This document shows positions 42,651-52,199 of a DNA stretch of 64,000 nucleotides, piece after piece. The stretch covers positions 3,143,001 to 3,207,000 of the forward strand of contig NZ_CP100647.1 of assembly GCF_024266585.1 (NCBI RefSeq), in the 5' to 3' direction. Every line of letters begins with the position of its first letter. Position 1 is the first letter of the stretch. Origin of the DNA: Xanthomonas sacchari (lineage in GTDB: Bacteria > Pseudomonadota > Gammaproteobacteria > Xanthomonadales > Xanthomonadaceae). Under the pieces are notes generated by a model. That model worked only from the letters and a program-made list of their open reading frames with translations. It had not been told where the DNA came from and searched no databases. A program made the position numbers and the translations under genes.

Positions 42651-42752
42651 TTACCCAGCGAGAATGTGGGATTCCGGTCGACGCGCGCGCGACGTCATGC
42701 CCGAGGCCATGCGTGCGGCGCTGAGATCGTGCTGGGGCAGGTTCGCTTTCAT
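42651..42752 (-). CDS. candidate leader peptide of the arginine operon
   Basis: A 33-codon frame starts with ATG at 42752 (MKANLPQHDLSAARMASGMT and then SRARRPESHILAG), with GAGGA nine bases upstream. It ends 28 bases before the terminator stem. Four of its 33 codons specify Arg, three of them within SRARR. Its last codons (GCT GGG TAA) can pair with the terminator 5' arm. Translation is not shown and the frame could be chance, but position and pairing suit an attenuation leader. Confidence 0.35.
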   Translation of the reverse strand: MKANLPQHDLSAARMASGMTSRARRPESHILAG

Positions 42753-42800
42753 CGGCGCGCATCCTCGCACGCGCACGCCACAGGCGCAAGCGCGCGGCGC

Positions 42801-43331
42801 TCAGCGCGGCGGCACCACCAGCGCGTCGGGCACGTAGGGCGCCACCGAGACGCGGATGCGCAGCCGGTTGCCGGGATCTTCCGGCAGCCGCGAGCGGTAC
42901 TTGGTGCCCTTGTAGACGTAGTCCACGTCGTAGGCGATGGGCCGGCGGAACTCGCGGCCGACCTCGACCGTCCGGCAGTTGCGCCCCCCGGCCGGGGCCG
43001 CGGCCGGCGCGGCCGCCGGGGCCGGCTCCTCGTGGCGGCGGCTGAAGATGTCCTTCACCGAATCCATCAACCGGCTGAAGCGGCTGTCGTCCTCGGCCGG
43101 CTTGGGCGCCCGCGCCGCCGGTGCCGGCGTGGGCGCCGGGTCGCATTGCTGCTCGGTACGGGTGGCGCGCAGGGTCTGGTACACCGGCTCCACGTTCAGC
43201 ACCTGGGCGTAATCCAGCTTGACGTTCTCGATCACCACCACCCGGTTGCGCGCCTCGGAGTCCTGCGCCCAGGCCGGCGCGGCGGCGCAGGCAAGGATGC
43301 CGACCAGCGGCAACAACGGGTTAGGACGCAT
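42801..43331 (-). CDS. periplasmic protein of unknown function
   Basis: This 176-residue protein has a signal peptide (PLLPLVGILACAAAPAWA) and a mature part with VVVIENVKLDYAQVLNVEPV, TRTEQQC, NCRTVEVGREFRRPIAYDVD and RLRIRVSVAPYVP. The pattern recalls the Xanthomonadaceae glycine-zipper outer-membrane proteins, but the glycine zipper is replaced by a Pro/Ala-rich linker. Two cysteines flank the linker and may form a disulfide. The start at 43331 fits the signal peptide; a start at 43373 is possible. Confidence 0.72.
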   Translation of the reverse strand: MRPNPLLPLVGILACAAAPAWAQDSEARNRVVVIENVKLDYAQVLNVEPVYQTLRATRTEQQCDPAPTPAPAARAPKPAEDDSRFSRLMDSVKDIFSRRHEEPAPAAAPAAAPAGGRNCRTVEVGREFRRPIAYDVDYVYKGTKYRSRLPEDPGNRLRIRVSVAPYVPDALVVPPR

Positions 43332-43686
43332 CGGCAGCAGGCTTCGCAAGGGCAGACCAGTGAGTGTAGGCATGGCGGCTTGCGTCGGGCTGAACGCGAG
43401 CCGACGGCCGCGCCCGCCGGCCTGGCGCGCGCCCTCACCCGCGGGCACGCCGCGTCGGATCTGTCAGGCGTACCGCCCTGGCGTGGTGCAGCGCCTGGCC
43501 GGCCGTCGGTCGAGCCGCGCGCCCTGCCCGCCCCACCCGACCGGCCGCGATGGCGCGGATCCGCGGCCACGTCATCGCACGGGCGCGGAGCGCCGGCCAC
43601 GTCCTCGTGCGTCCTTGCCCACAGACCCGCGCAACTGCGGCACGGCATGCGCGGAGACGGATGACCCGCCCTGGGGCGGCTGCCGG

Positions 43687-43692
43687 TAGAAT
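43687..43692 (+). promoter_or_regulatory. TAGAAT -10-like hexamer of cysS
   Basis: TAGAAT lies 27 bases before the cysS start, giving a predicted UTR of about 20 bases without a clear SD sequence. Confidence 0.4.
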
Positions 43693-43719
43693 CGGGCGGT
43701 TTCCCCACCGCCGATGCCG

Positions 43720-45135
43720 ATGAGCCTGCGCCTGCACAACAACCTGACCCGCCGAGTCGACGCCTTCGAACCGCTCGATCCGGTGGCCGGCCCGACGCTC
43801 TACGTCTGCGGCCCCACCGTCTACAACTACGCGCACATCGGCAACGCCCGTGGCCCGGTGGTGTTCGACGTGCTGGCGGCGCTGCTGCGGCGCCGCTACG
43901 GCAAGCTGCGCTACGCCCGCAACATCACCGACGTGGACGACAAGATCAACGCCGCCGCGCAGGCGCAGGGCGTGCCGATCTCGGCCATCACCGACCGCTT
44001 CGCCGCCATCTATCGCCAGGACATGGCCGCGCTGGGGGTGACCCCGCCGGACATCGAGCCGGCCGCCACCGCACACATCCCGCACATCGTGGCGATGATC
44101 GAGCGGCTGATCGCCGGCGGCCACGCCTACGCCGCCGAGGGCCACGTGCTGTTCGCGGTGGCCAGCTTCGCCGGCTACGGCAAGCTGTCGCGGCGCGACC
44201 CGGAGGAGATGCTGGCCGGCGCCCGGGTCGAGGTCGCCCCCTACAAGCGCGACCCGGGCGACTTCGTGCTGTGGAAGCCCTCCAGCGACGAGCTGCCGGG
44301 CTGGGACTCGCCGTGGGGCCGCGGCCGTCCCGGCTGGCATATCGAATGCTCGGCGATGGCCGCCGCGCACCTGGGCGAGACCATCGACATCCATGCCGGC
44401 GGCGTGGACCTGCAGTTCCCGCACCACGAGAACGAGATCGCGCAGAGCGAATGCGCCCACGGCGGCGCCACCTTCGCCCGCGTCTGGCTGCACAACGGCA
44501 TGCTGACCTTCAGCGGCGCCAAGATGAGCAAGTCGCTGGGCAACATCGAGACCGTGCACGACCTGATCGCCCGGCATCGGCCGGAGGCGCTGCGCTGCGC
44601 GCTGCTCAGCGCGCACTACCGGCAGCCGCTGGACTGGTCCGACGCCCTGATCCACGCCCAGGTCGCCCGGCTCGACGGCCTGTACGGGACGCTGCGCGAC
44701 CTGCAGGGCATCGATGCCGAGGCGGTCATTCCGGCCGAGATCGAAGACGCCCTCGACGACGACCTCAACACGCCGCTGGCGCTGTCGGTGCTGTCGACCC
44801 TGGCGGCGCAGGCGCGGCAGAAACTGCGCGAGCTGGCGCCGGCCGGCGGTCCCGACCCCGCCGATGCCGCGCCGCGCGCGGACGCGCTGCGCCAGGCCAA
44901 GGGCCGCCTGCTCGGCGCCGGCCTGGCCCTGGGCCTGCTGCAGCAGGATCCCGAGGTCTGGTTCCAGGGCGCCGGCAGCGACGACGACGCCCGCATCCAG
45001 GCGCTGATCGACGCCCGCAGCGCCGCCAAGCAGGCCCGCGACTTCGCACGCGCCGACGCCATCCGCCAGGAACTGGCCGAGGCCGGCATTGTCCTGGAGG
45101 ACACGCCGCAGGGCGTACGCTGGAAGCGCGGGTGA
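43720..45135 (+). CDS. cysS: CysS, cysteinyl-tRNA synthetase
   Basis: CysS charges tRNA-Cys. The 471-residue class I synthetase has the nucleotide-binding HIGN motif ([12 protein letters not shown]), zinc ligands at YVCGPTV and [10 protein letters not shown]...[13 protein letters not shown], and the KMSKS loop in [10 protein letters not shown]. The C-terminal helical anticodon-binding part ends [12 protein letters not shown]. The family N-terminus MSLRLHN places the start at 43720; an ATG six bases earlier is also in frame. Confidence 0.96.
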   Translation: MSLRLHNNLTRRVDAFEPLDPVAGPTLYVCGPTVYNYAHIGNARGPVVFDVLAALLRRRYGKLRYARNITDVDDKINAAAQAQGVPISAITDRFAAIYRQDMAALGVTPPDIEPAATAHIPHIVAMIERLIAGGHAYAAEGHVLFAVASFAGYGKLSRRDPEEMLAGARVEVAPYKRDPGDFVLWKPSSDELPGWDSPWGRGRPGWHIECSAMAAAHLGETIDIHAGGVDLQFPHHENEIAQSECAHGGATFARVWLHNGMLTFSGAKMSKSLGNIETVHDLIARHRPEALRCALLSAHYRQPLDWSDALIHAQVARLDGLYGTLRDLQGIDAEAVIPAEIEDALDDDLNTPLALSVLSTLAAQARQKLRELAPAGGPDPADAAPRADALRQAKGRLLGAGLALGLLQQDPEVWFQGAGSDDDARIQALIDARSAAKQARDFARADAIRQELAEAGIVLEDTPQGVRWKRG

Positions 45136-45168
45136 CCGGGCGCTCTTAGAAAAAGGGCGCACGGCTGT

Positions 45169-45317
45169 TCCCTTCTCCCTTCGGGAGAAGGTGGCGCACA
45201 GCGCCGGATGAGGGTTCAGCGCGCCGGTGCGGGTGCGGCACGAAGCGATCTGCATCGACAGTGCACGAGGCTGCGCCCGGACCCTCACCCCAACCCCTCT
45301 CCCGGAGGGAGAGGGGC
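45169..45317 (+). repeat. dispersed repeat with two hairpins
   Basis: CTTCTCCCTTCGGGAGAAG at 45172-45190 and CCCCTCTCCCGGAGGGAGAGGGG near 45295-45316 are perfect hairpins separated by a GC-rich spacer, with complementary CCCTCACCCC/GAGGGTT stretches. This is a common type of intergenic element in Xanthomonadaceae. It lies between cysS and sufE. Confidence 0.72.
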
Positions 45318-45343
45318 TTACATCGCTTGATCTTGGATTGCTG

Positions 45344-45784
45344 ATGACCGATACCGACTTTCCGCTCGAACCCACGCCCGCCGACGCCCAGGCCGCCATC
45401 GCCGAGGAATTCGGCTTCTTCGGCGACTGGTCCGAGCGCTACCAGTACCTGATCGACCTGGGCCGCAAGCTGCCCGCCTTCCCCGAACACTGGAAGACCG
45501 AGGAGCATCGCCTGCACGGCTGCCAGTCGATGGTGTGGATCGTGCCCGAGGGCAATGCCGAACGCCTGGTGTTCCATGCGATCAGCGACTCGGCGATCGT
45601 CTCCGGGCTGATCTACCTGGCGCTGCGGGTCTATTCCGGGCGCAGCGCCGCGGACATCCTGGCCACCGCACCGGATTTCGTCGCCGCCATCGGCCTGGGC
45701 AAGCACCTGTCGCCGACCCGCAGCAACGGCCTGGCCGCGCTGCTGGCCTTCATCCAGGACACGGCGCGCGCGCAGCAGGCATGA
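45344..45784 (+). CDS. sufE: SufE-type sulfur acceptor
   Basis: SufE accepts persulfide sulfur from a cysteine desulfurase during Fe-S cluster assembly. The 146-residue protein has FGDWSERYQYLIDLGRKLP and the acceptor Cys in HRLHGCQSMVW, then the helical core LRVYSGRSAADIL and the C-terminal LSPTRSNGLAALL. The ATG at 45344 is used because upstream codons lie in the intergenic repeat. It overlaps the MFS gene by four bases. Confidence 0.93.
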   Translation: MTDTDFPLEPTPADAQAAIAEEFGFFGDWSERYQYLIDLGRKLPAFPEHWKTEEHRLHGCQSMVWIVPEGNAERLVFHAISDSAIVSGLIYLALRVYSGRSAADILATAPDFVAAIGLGKHLSPTRSNGLAALLAFIQDTARAQQA

Positions 45785-47028
45785 GCGCGCCCCTGCCCAC
45801 CCCGCACACCCTGCGCACGCTGCTGGCGCACCCCGGCTTCGCCCTGGTGCTGGCCTACCGCATCCTGGCGATGCTGTCCTACCAGATCGTCGCGGTCACG
45901 GTCGGCTGGCACATCTACGAGATCACCCGCGATCCGTTCTCGCTGGGCCTGATCGGCCTGGCCGAGATCCTGCCGTTCTTCTGCATCGCCCCGTTCGCCG
46001 GCTACCTGGTCGACCACCTGCCGCGGCGCTACCTCGGCATGCTCGCCAGCGTCGGCCTGATCGCCACCGCCGCGGTGCTGCTGGCGGTGAGCCGTGGCTG
46101 GCTGTCCGCGCACGGGGTGTGGCCGATCTACGCGGCGATCGCGCTGACCGGCGCCGCGCGCGCCTTCCTGTCGCCGGTCTACAACGCCCTGTTCGCCCGC
46201 GTCCTGCCCCGCGAGGCCTACGCGCGCGGCGCCAGCGTCGGCAGCGTGGCGTTCCAGGCCGGCATGGTGCTCGGCCCGGCGCTGGGCGGCCTGCTGGTCG
46301 GCTGGGGCGGCAAGAGCCTGGCCTACGGCACCGCGATCGGCGCCTCCAGCGCGGCGCTGCTGGCGCTGTGGTTGCTGCGCGTCGCCGAGCCGGTGCACGA
46401 AGGACCGCGCGCGCCGATCTTCCGCAGCATCGCCGAAGGCGCGCAGTTCGTGTTCTCCAACCAGATCATGCTCGGCGCGATGGCCCTGGACATGTTCTCG
46501 GTGCTGCTGGGCGGCGCGGTGTCGATGCTGCCGGCCTTCATCCACGACATCCTGCACTACGGCCCCGAGGGCCTGGGCATCCTGCGCGGCGCACCGGCGC
46601 TGGGGTCGATCCTGGTCGGCGTATGGCTGGCGCGGCACCCGCTGCAGCGCAACGCCGGACGCGTGCTGCTGCTGGCGGTGGCCGGCTTCGGCCTGTGCAC
46701 CATCGCGTTCGGGCTGTCGCGGCACTTCTGGCTGTCGGCGGCGATCCTGCTGGCCTACGGCATGTGCGACGGCGTCTCGGTGATCGTGCGCCAGACCATC
46801 CTGCAGTTGGCCACGCCGGACGCGATGCGCGGCCGCGTGTCCTCGATCAACGGCATCTTCATCGGCTCGTCGAACGAACTGGGCGCGTTCTACGACGGCG
46901 TCATGGCGCGGCTGATCGGCCTGGTGCCGGCGGTGGTGCTGGGCGGCTGCGTGACCCTGGGCGTGGTCGGCGTCACCAGCTGGAAGGCGCCCAAGCTGCG
47001 CAATCTGGATCTGCGCGACCTGCAGTAG
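45781..47028 (+). CDS. MFS exporter (EntS-like)
   Basis: This 415-residue protein has 12 predicted membrane helices and the MFS_3/EntS pattern: YEITRDPFSLGLIGLAEILP, the cytoplasmic loop YLVDHLPRRYLGML between helices 2 and 3, and ATPDAMRGRVSSINGIFIGS in the C-terminal half. EntS-type transporters export siderophores or other small molecules. The substrate is not inferable from the neighbourhood; its ATG overlaps the sufE stop. Confidence 0.85.
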   Translation: MSAPLPTPHTLRTLLAHPGFALVLAYRILAMLSYQIVAVTVGWHIYEITRDPFSLGLIGLAEILPFFCIAPFAGYLVDHLPRRYLGMLASVGLIATAAVLLAVSRGWLSAHGVWPIYAAIALTGAARAFLSPVYNALFARVLPREAYARGASVGSVAFQAGMVLGPALGGLLVGWGGKSLAYGTAIGASSAALLALWLLRVAEPVHEGPRAPIFRSIAEGAQFVFSNQIMLGAMALDMFSVLLGGAVSMLPAFIHDILHYGPEGLGILRGAPALGSILVGVWLARHPLQRNAGRVLLLAVAGFGLCTIAFGLSRHFWLSAAILLAYGMCDGVSVIVRQTILQLATPDAMRGRVSSINGIFIGSSNELGAFYDGVMARLIGLVPAVVLGGCVTLGVVGVTSWKAPKLRNLDLRDLQ

Positions 47029-47161
47029 ACCCGGGCTGACGGCGCGCGCGCAGCGTCGCCCGGCGGGCGCGGCGACGGCGCGGCCTCGCCGCACCTCCGC
47101 GCAGCGCCACCGGTGCCTGCGCGCCGCCCAACGCACTTCGGCTCCGCCGCAACGGCCGCAC

Positions 47162-48274
47162 TCAGCGTGCGGCCGCCACGGCGCGCGCCTGCGCCTCGTC
47201 GTCGGCCCAGGCATGCGCGCAATCCGGAACGCCGGCCGGCTGCACCAGGCCGCCCTGCCGCGCCAGGAACCGGCAGGTAGCGGCGAACACCGCCGGCACC
47301 GCCCGCGAGCGGATCGGCGAGGCCAGCACATGATTGTCCGCATCCGGGAAATCCACCGCCTGGCGCAAGGCCGGCGGCGTTCCCAATTGCGTGAACATCG
47401 CTTGCAGCGCCGCCACCGACACCGTGCGGTCCTGATGCTGCGGATCGCGGTAGTAGTAGCCGAGGAAGACCGGCACATGGATCCGCGCATAGGTCGCCGG
47501 CTGCATGCCGCCGCGGGTCAGCGCCGCCAGCGCACGGTAGCCATCCAGATGCGTGGCATCGGCCCAGTAGGCACTGTCGACCGGATAGCGCAGGATCGGA
47601 TCGCCGCCGTTGTGCGTCCACGCCAGCAACTGCGCGCCCCACGGCCACAGCATCGGCTGCAGTTGGTCAGCGTACTCGCGCACCAGCGGCGACCACAGCA
47701 CCAGCGCCTGCACCTGGCGTGGATTGGCCGCCACCGCCTGCAGCGCCAGCGCGCCGCCCATCGAATTGCCGATCACCACCACCCGCTCGCCCAGTACCCG
47801 GGTCACCGCCAGCGCCTCGGCCGCGCTGGCGAGCAGGCGCCCGGCATCGACGCCGCGCAGCGCATCGGCCGCGACCAAGCCGTGCCCGGGCAGGCGCGGC
47901 AGATACAGATTGCAGCCGAAGCTGCGCGCCAGCCGCACGTGCGTGGGCGCGCCCTCGCCCTGGCTGGCGGTAAAGCCATGCAGATAGACCATGGCGCACG
48001 CGCGTCGCCCCGGATGCGCCGGATCGGCCCAGACGATCCGCGCCTGGTTGTCAGGGCGCACCCCCGGCGTGGCGCGTTCGCGCGCATCGATCCAGGCCTG
48101 CAGCGCCAACGGATCCTGCGGCACCGCCGGCGCCGCCACCTGCGGCAGGGCCACGCTGACCCGTGGCCCCAGCGCAATGAGCGCCAGCAGGAACAAGGCG
48201 ATCAGGACCGGCAAGCGCCAACGACGGCGGCGTTTGGGCACGGATGGCCCGGCCAAATCGGAATTGCGACTCAA
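47162..48274 (-). CDS. membrane-anchored alpha/beta hydrolase
   Basis: This 370-residue protein has an N-terminal hydrophobic segment (LPVLIALFLLALIALGP) that makes it secreted or anchored. The hydrolase domain has the oxyanion region VYLHGFTASQGEG and the nucleophile elbow GNSMGGALAL, with a downstream catalytic His in FPDADNHVLASP. A TTG at 48274 is chosen because GGAG lies eight bases upstream; an ATG at 48358 is also in frame. Its substrate is unknown, though lysophospholipase-like hydrolases share the pattern. Confidence 0.78.
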   Translation of the reverse strand: MSRNSDLAGPSVPKRRRRWRLPVLIALFLLALIALGPRVSVALPQVAAPAVPQDPLALQAWIDARERATPGVRPDNQARIVWADPAHPGRRACAMVYLHGFTASQGEGAPTHVRLARSFGCNLYLPRLPGHGLVAADALRGVDAGRLLASAAEALAVTRVLGERVVVIGNSMGGALALQAVAANPRQVQALVLWSPLVREYADQLQPMLWPWGAQLLAWTHNGGDPILRYPVDSAYWADATHLDGYRALAALTRGGMQPATYARIHVPVFLGYYYRDPQHQDRTVSVAALQAMFTQLGTPPALRQAVDFPDADNHVLASPIRSRAVPAVFAATCRFLARQGGLVQPAGVPDCAHAWADDEAQARAVAAAR

Positions 48275-48333
48275 GCGTGGCGCTCCATTATCGATGCAGT
48301 ACCGGATACATGATTGAAATAATTTGCAGGCAA

Positions 48334-48399
48334 TGACATGGATTGTCATAAACGACATGGCGATATACCACGCCCGCCATTATGCGACATCGTCATGAC
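48334..48399. promoter_or_regulatory. cluster of TGACA/TGTCA half-sites ahead of the toxin island
   Basis: TGACA-N5-TGTCA (48334-48348) is a perfect dyad, TGTC-N6-GACA overlaps it, and GTCATGAC lies at 48392-48399. They are in an AT-rich stretch (about 48290-48660) between the divergent hydrolase and exporter genes. The regulator is unknown. Confidence 0.4.
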
Positions 48400-48661
48400 A
48401 GGCACATTTAAAGCCCCTCGACAGCTATCGAAGACATTCCAGTTCCGGCAATAAGCAGCGGAATTTCCAAGTTAAATCCGCCACTCGCCAACACCATGAG
48501 AATGCATTTCGTAGACAACATGGAAAGTTAGCAAACCCAGAAAGGAAGACGAAAGAAGTCACCGAAATTATCTCCCAAGGATTAAGTTTCAACCCGCTTT
48601 CGAAAATGGACGCGCGTCGAAACGCGCGGCTCCCATGTGAAACACGGATGGAATCAGCCGA
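48359..48661. other. AT-rich intergenic region, likely promoter of the toxin island
   Basis: About 300 bases, markedly AT-richer than the flanking genes, precede the first exporter gene. No credible gene is seen; an open frame on the minus strand that runs in from 49255 is a shadow of the HlyD gene. Confidence 0.6.
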
Positions 48662-49936
48662 ATGGAACATTCGCTTTTCCGTGACGAGGCAGTGGACGCC
48701 CGAAGCCAGGCATGGCTGGGGACGGTGCGGCTGGCAACGCCACTTTCGACCAGAGCGTGGACCTTCGTCGCTCTCGGCATCGCCACCACCGTTCTGATGT
48801 GGCTGTTCTTCGGCCATTACACCCAGCGCGTCCATGTCACCGGGCTTCTGGTCCCGCGCGCCGGCCTGATCAGCCTGACCGCCAATACGCTCGGCGTGAT
48901 CGACCATGTCGGCGTCGCGGAAGGCGACCGGGTCGCGAGTGGACAGGTCCTGGTATCGCTGTCCGGCGAGCACACCAGCAAGGCGCTCGGCAACACGGCA
49001 GCCAGCGTCAGCGCGCAGTTGCAGCGCCAAGCAGGCAGCCTGCGCCAGGACATCGGCGATACCCAGCAGCTGCAGGACAAGCAGGCAGAGGACAATCGCA
49101 CGCAGCAAGCCGCACTGAAGGAGCAGTTGGTCCAGATCGACGCGCAGATCGCGATCGAGAAGAAGCAGATGCAGCTGGTGCAGGAGTTGGTGAACAAATG
49201 GTCGGGCCTGGTCGCCGGCGGCTACATCCCGGCATTGCAGGTCGAACAGGAGCAATCGGCGTTGCTCGCCGACGAATCGCAGTTGCGTTCACTGCAGCAG
49301 CAACGCGCCAGTACCCGGCAGCAACTGAGCGTCCTCAACGACCAACTGACCCAACTGCCGCTGGCGGTCTCGGCCAAGCTCAACGACTTGCGCCGGCAAC
49401 TCGCGCAAGTCGAACAGACGCTGGCGCAGAACGAAGCGACGCGCGCCAGCGAACTGCGTGCACCGGCCAGCGGCACCGTCGCCACCCTGCTGGTCAAACC
49501 CGGCGCCTCGGTCGCGCTGGGCCAACCGCTGCTCGCCATCGTCCCGGACGGCTCGGCCCTGCAGGCGCAGATCCTGGTTCCCAGCCAGGCGGTCGGCTTC
49601 GTCCATCCGGGCATCCAGGTCACCCTGCACTACCAGGCGTTCCCTTACCAGAAATTTGGCCTGCACCATGGCGTGGTGAGTAGCGTCTCGCGCAGCGCAC
49701 TGACGCCTGGCGAAGTCACGTTGCTGCTCGGCGGCGGCACTCCGCCCTCTTCCGATCCGCTCTACCTGGCCCGCGTGGACCTGGCGGATCAGAACGTCGA
49801 GGCGTATGGGCGCAAGGAGCCCTTGCGCCCGGGCATGGCGCTGGATGCGGACATGTTGCTGGACCGGCGCCGGATCGTCGAGTGGATCTTCGAGCCGCTG
49901 TACGGCATGGGGCACCGCTGGAGCAGCGGCGCGTGA
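48662..49936 (+). CDS. CvaA/HlyD-type adaptor of the toxin exporter
   Basis: This 424-residue membrane fusion protein would bridge the C39 exporter and a TolC-type channel. It has one N-terminal membrane helix (FVALGIATTVLMWLFFG), half-lipoyl domains (GVIDHVGVAEGDRVASGQVL and GTVATLLVKPGASVALGQPL) and a long coiled coil rich in Gln and Leu. It resembles bacteriocin-type adaptors such as CvaA. Its TGA overlaps the exporter GTG start. No tolC gene lies in the island, so a housekeeping TolC is presumably used. Confidence 0.9.
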   Translation: MEHSLFRDEAVDARSQAWLGTVRLATPLSTRAWTFVALGIATTVLMWLFFGHYTQRVHVTGLLVPRAGLISLTANTLGVIDHVGVAEGDRVASGQVLVSLSGEHTSKALGNTAASVSAQLQRQAGSLRQDIGDTQQLQDKQAEDNRTQQAALKEQLVQIDAQIAIEKKQMQLVQELVNKWSGLVAGGYIPALQVEQEQSALLADESQLRSLQQQRASTRQQLSVLNDQLTQLPLAVSAKLNDLRRQLAQVEQTLAQNEATRASELRAPASGTVATLLVKPGASVALGQPLLAIVPDGSALQAQILVPSQAVGFVHPGIQVTLHYQAFPYQKFGLHHGVVSSVSRSALTPGEVTLLLGGGTPPSSDPLYLARVDLADQNVEAYGRKEPLRPGMALDADMLLDRRRIVEWIFEPLYGMGHRWSSGA

Positions 49937-52125
49937 GCCGGGCATCCGTTGATCACGGCACGCCGGCACAGGCCGCAAGCGCGCAGGACGGGCGCGCAGG
50001 ACGGCTGCGCTTCCGGCGCTCAGGCGTGCTGCCGAACGTGCTGCAGGCGGAAGCCGCGGAGTGCGGCCTGGCCTGCATCGCGATGATCGCCGGCTATCAC
50101 GGTCACCATACCGATCTGCCCGCACTGCGGCGTCGCTTCAGTCTGTCGCTGAAGGGCATGACCGCACGACGCCTGATCGAAATCGCGCATACGCTGGGAC
50201 TGCAATGCCGACCGCTTCGGCTGGACCTGGAAGAGCTTGGCCAACTGCAGACGCCCTGCGTACTGCACTGGGACATGGATCATTTCGTGGTGCTGCGCAG
50301 CGCGGGCAAGCATGGGATCGTCGTGCACGACCCCGCGGTGGGCGTGCGCAACCTCAGCATGGCCGAGGTCGGCAGGCACTTCACCGGCGTGGCGATCGAG
50401 TTCTCCAGGGGGCCGACCTTCCAGCGGCAACGCGAGACGCCACCGGTGTCGCTGCGCGCGCTCGCCGGCTCGGTGCAGGGCCTGGACCGCGGACTGACGC
50501 AGATCTTCGGGCTGGCGCTGGTACTGGAAGTCTTCGCGCTGCTGGCGCCTCTGTTCATGCAACTTGTCGTGGATCAGGTGATCGCCGACGGCGACCATGA
50601 CCTGCTCACCTTTCTCGGCCTGAGCTTCGCGTTGCTGATCGTGCTTGAGACCCTCGTCTCGGCCTTGCGCAGTTGGACGGTGATGTGGCTCAGCACCCAC
50701 TTCAACCTCGGCTGGACCGGCAACGTGTTCCAGCATCTGATGCGCCTGCCGCAGTCCTACTTCGGCACGCGCCATCTCGGCGACATCGTCTCCCGCTTCG
50801 GCGCGATCGATACGATCCAGCAAACCCTCACTACCCGCTTCGTCGAGATCCTGCTCGATGGACTGCTTGCCAGCGTCACCCTGGTCGTACTGTTCGTCTA
50901 CAGCCCCTTGCTGTCGGCCATCGTCCTCGGTGCGGTGGCCGTGTATGCGGCACTTCGACTGCTGTACTTCCGCGTCTACCGCGAGGCCAACCTCAGCCAG
51001 ATCACCGTCACCGCCAAGCAACACAGCCGATTCCTGGAAGCGGTGCGCGGCGTGCAGACCATCCGCCTGAACAACCAAGAGGCCGAACAGACCGCGCGTT
51101 ACCTCAATGCAGCAACGGACACGCTGAATACCTCCATCGCCGTGCAGCGGCTGGACATGCTGTTCACCGCATTGCAGAACCTCGCGGCAGGTGCGCAGCG
51201 CCTGGGCGTGCTCTGGCTGGGCGCGTGGCTAGGGTTGAAAGGCCAGTTCACCGTGGGCATGTTGACCGCCTTCGTGGCCTACGGAGACCAGTTCAGCGGC
51301 CGCGTCGCCAGCCTGGTCGACTACGCGATCGAACTTCGCATGCTGCGCCTGCAGGCCGAGCGACTGGCCGACATCGTCCTGACGCCGCCCGAAGCGCACG
51401 CCACCAGCGAGCATGCGGGCCCACTGCCGCAGCCCAGCATCGCCTTCAACAAGGTCAGCTTCCGCTATGCCGAAGGCGAGCCCTGGATCCTGCGCGAGTG
51501 CAGTTTCGCGGTGCAGGCGGGCGAATCGGTCGCCATCGTCGGCCCATCGGGGTGCGGCAAGAGCACGTTGGTGAGAGTGCTGCTCGGCCTGCTCGATCCG
51601 CAGCAAGGCGCGGTCGAGATCGGCGGCCTCGATCTGCGCCGACTCGGCAAGTCCCGCTACCGCGCGATCACCGGCAGCGTGATGCAGGACGACCACCTGT
51701 TCACCGGTTCGATCGCCGAGAACATCAGCATGTTCGACGCACTCGCCACGCCGCAGGACATCGAGGATGCCGCCTGCCTGGCCGGTATACACGAGGACAT
51801 CATGGCCATGCCGATGGGCTACCACAGCCTGGTCGGCGACATGGGATCCTCGCTGTCCGGCGGCCAGCAACAACGCCTGTTCCTGGCGCGCGCACTGTAC
51901 CGGCGCCCGCACATCCTGGTGCTGGACGAGGCGACCAGCCACCTCGATCTCGCATTGGAGCGCCAGCTCAACCATGCGATCAAGGCCCTGAACATCACAC
52001 GCATCGTCATTGCGCACCGCCCTGAAACGATCGCGCATGCCGATCGCGTCATCGAGTTGCACGAAGGAGCCATCCGCACGCGCCAGGCTGCGGCACATGC
52101 CCCACTCGCCCCTGTCACCTCCTAG
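49933..52125 (+). CDS. C39 peptidase-containing ABC exporter
   Basis: This 730-residue exporter cuts double-glycine leaders and moves the mature product. The N-terminal C39 peptidase (about residues 30-160) is intact: catalytic Cys in QAEAAECGLACIAMIAG with the preceding Gln, and His and Asp in MDHFVVL and VVHDPAVG. A six-helix membrane domain follows, then an ATPase domain with GPSGCGKST, LSGGQQQRLFLARA and ILVLDEATSHLD. The GTG at 49933 overlaps the HlyD stop. The substrates are most likely the two leader-bearing proteins at 55523 and 57142. Confidence 0.93.
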   Translation: MSRASVDHGTPAQAASAQDGRAGRLRFRRSGVLPNVLQAEAAECGLACIAMIAGYHGHHTDLPALRRRFSLSLKGMTARRLIEIAHTLGLQCRPLRLDLEELGQLQTPCVLHWDMDHFVVLRSAGKHGIVVHDPAVGVRNLSMAEVGRHFTGVAIEFSRGPTFQRQRETPPVSLRALAGSVQGLDRGLTQIFGLALVLEVFALLAPLFMQLVVDQVIADGDHDLLTFLGLSFALLIVLETLVSALRSWTVMWLSTHFNLGWTGNVFQHLMRLPQSYFGTRHLGDIVSRFGAIDTIQQTLTTRFVEILLDGLLASVTLVVLFVYSPLLSAIVLGAVAVYAALRLLYFRVYREANLSQITVTAKQHSRFLEAVRGVQTIRLNNQEAEQTARYLNAATDTLNTSIAVQRLDMLFTALQNLAAGAQRLGVLWLGAWLGLKGQFTVGMLTAFVAYGDQFSGRVASLVDYAIELRMLRLQAERLADIVLTPPEAHATSEHAGPLPQPSIAFNKVSFRYAEGEPWILRECSFAVQAGESVAIVGPSGCGKSTLVRVLLGLLDPQQGAVEIGGLDLRRLGKSRYRAITGSVMQDDHLFTGSIAENISMFDALATPQDIEDAACLAGIHEDIMAMPMGYHSLVGDMGSSLSGGQQQRLFLARALYRRPHILVLDEATSHLDLALERQLNHAIKALNITRIVIAHRPETIAHADRVIELHEGAIRTRQAAAHAPLAPVTS

Positions 52126-52199
52126 CTTGCCACCGGCGCGACGGAGAACTCGCCGCGCCGCATCGCCCCACCCCGTATCGCCAACGTGAGGTCGCCATC

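Noticed and set aside
42625-43146. 173-codon minus-strand frame over the leader region
   Set aside because: It is a frame-shifted shadow of the periplasmic protein gene and has no RBS.
48425-49255. 276-codon minus-strand frame in the island
   Set aside because: It lies opposite the HlyD adaptor coiled coil and has no signal or motif.
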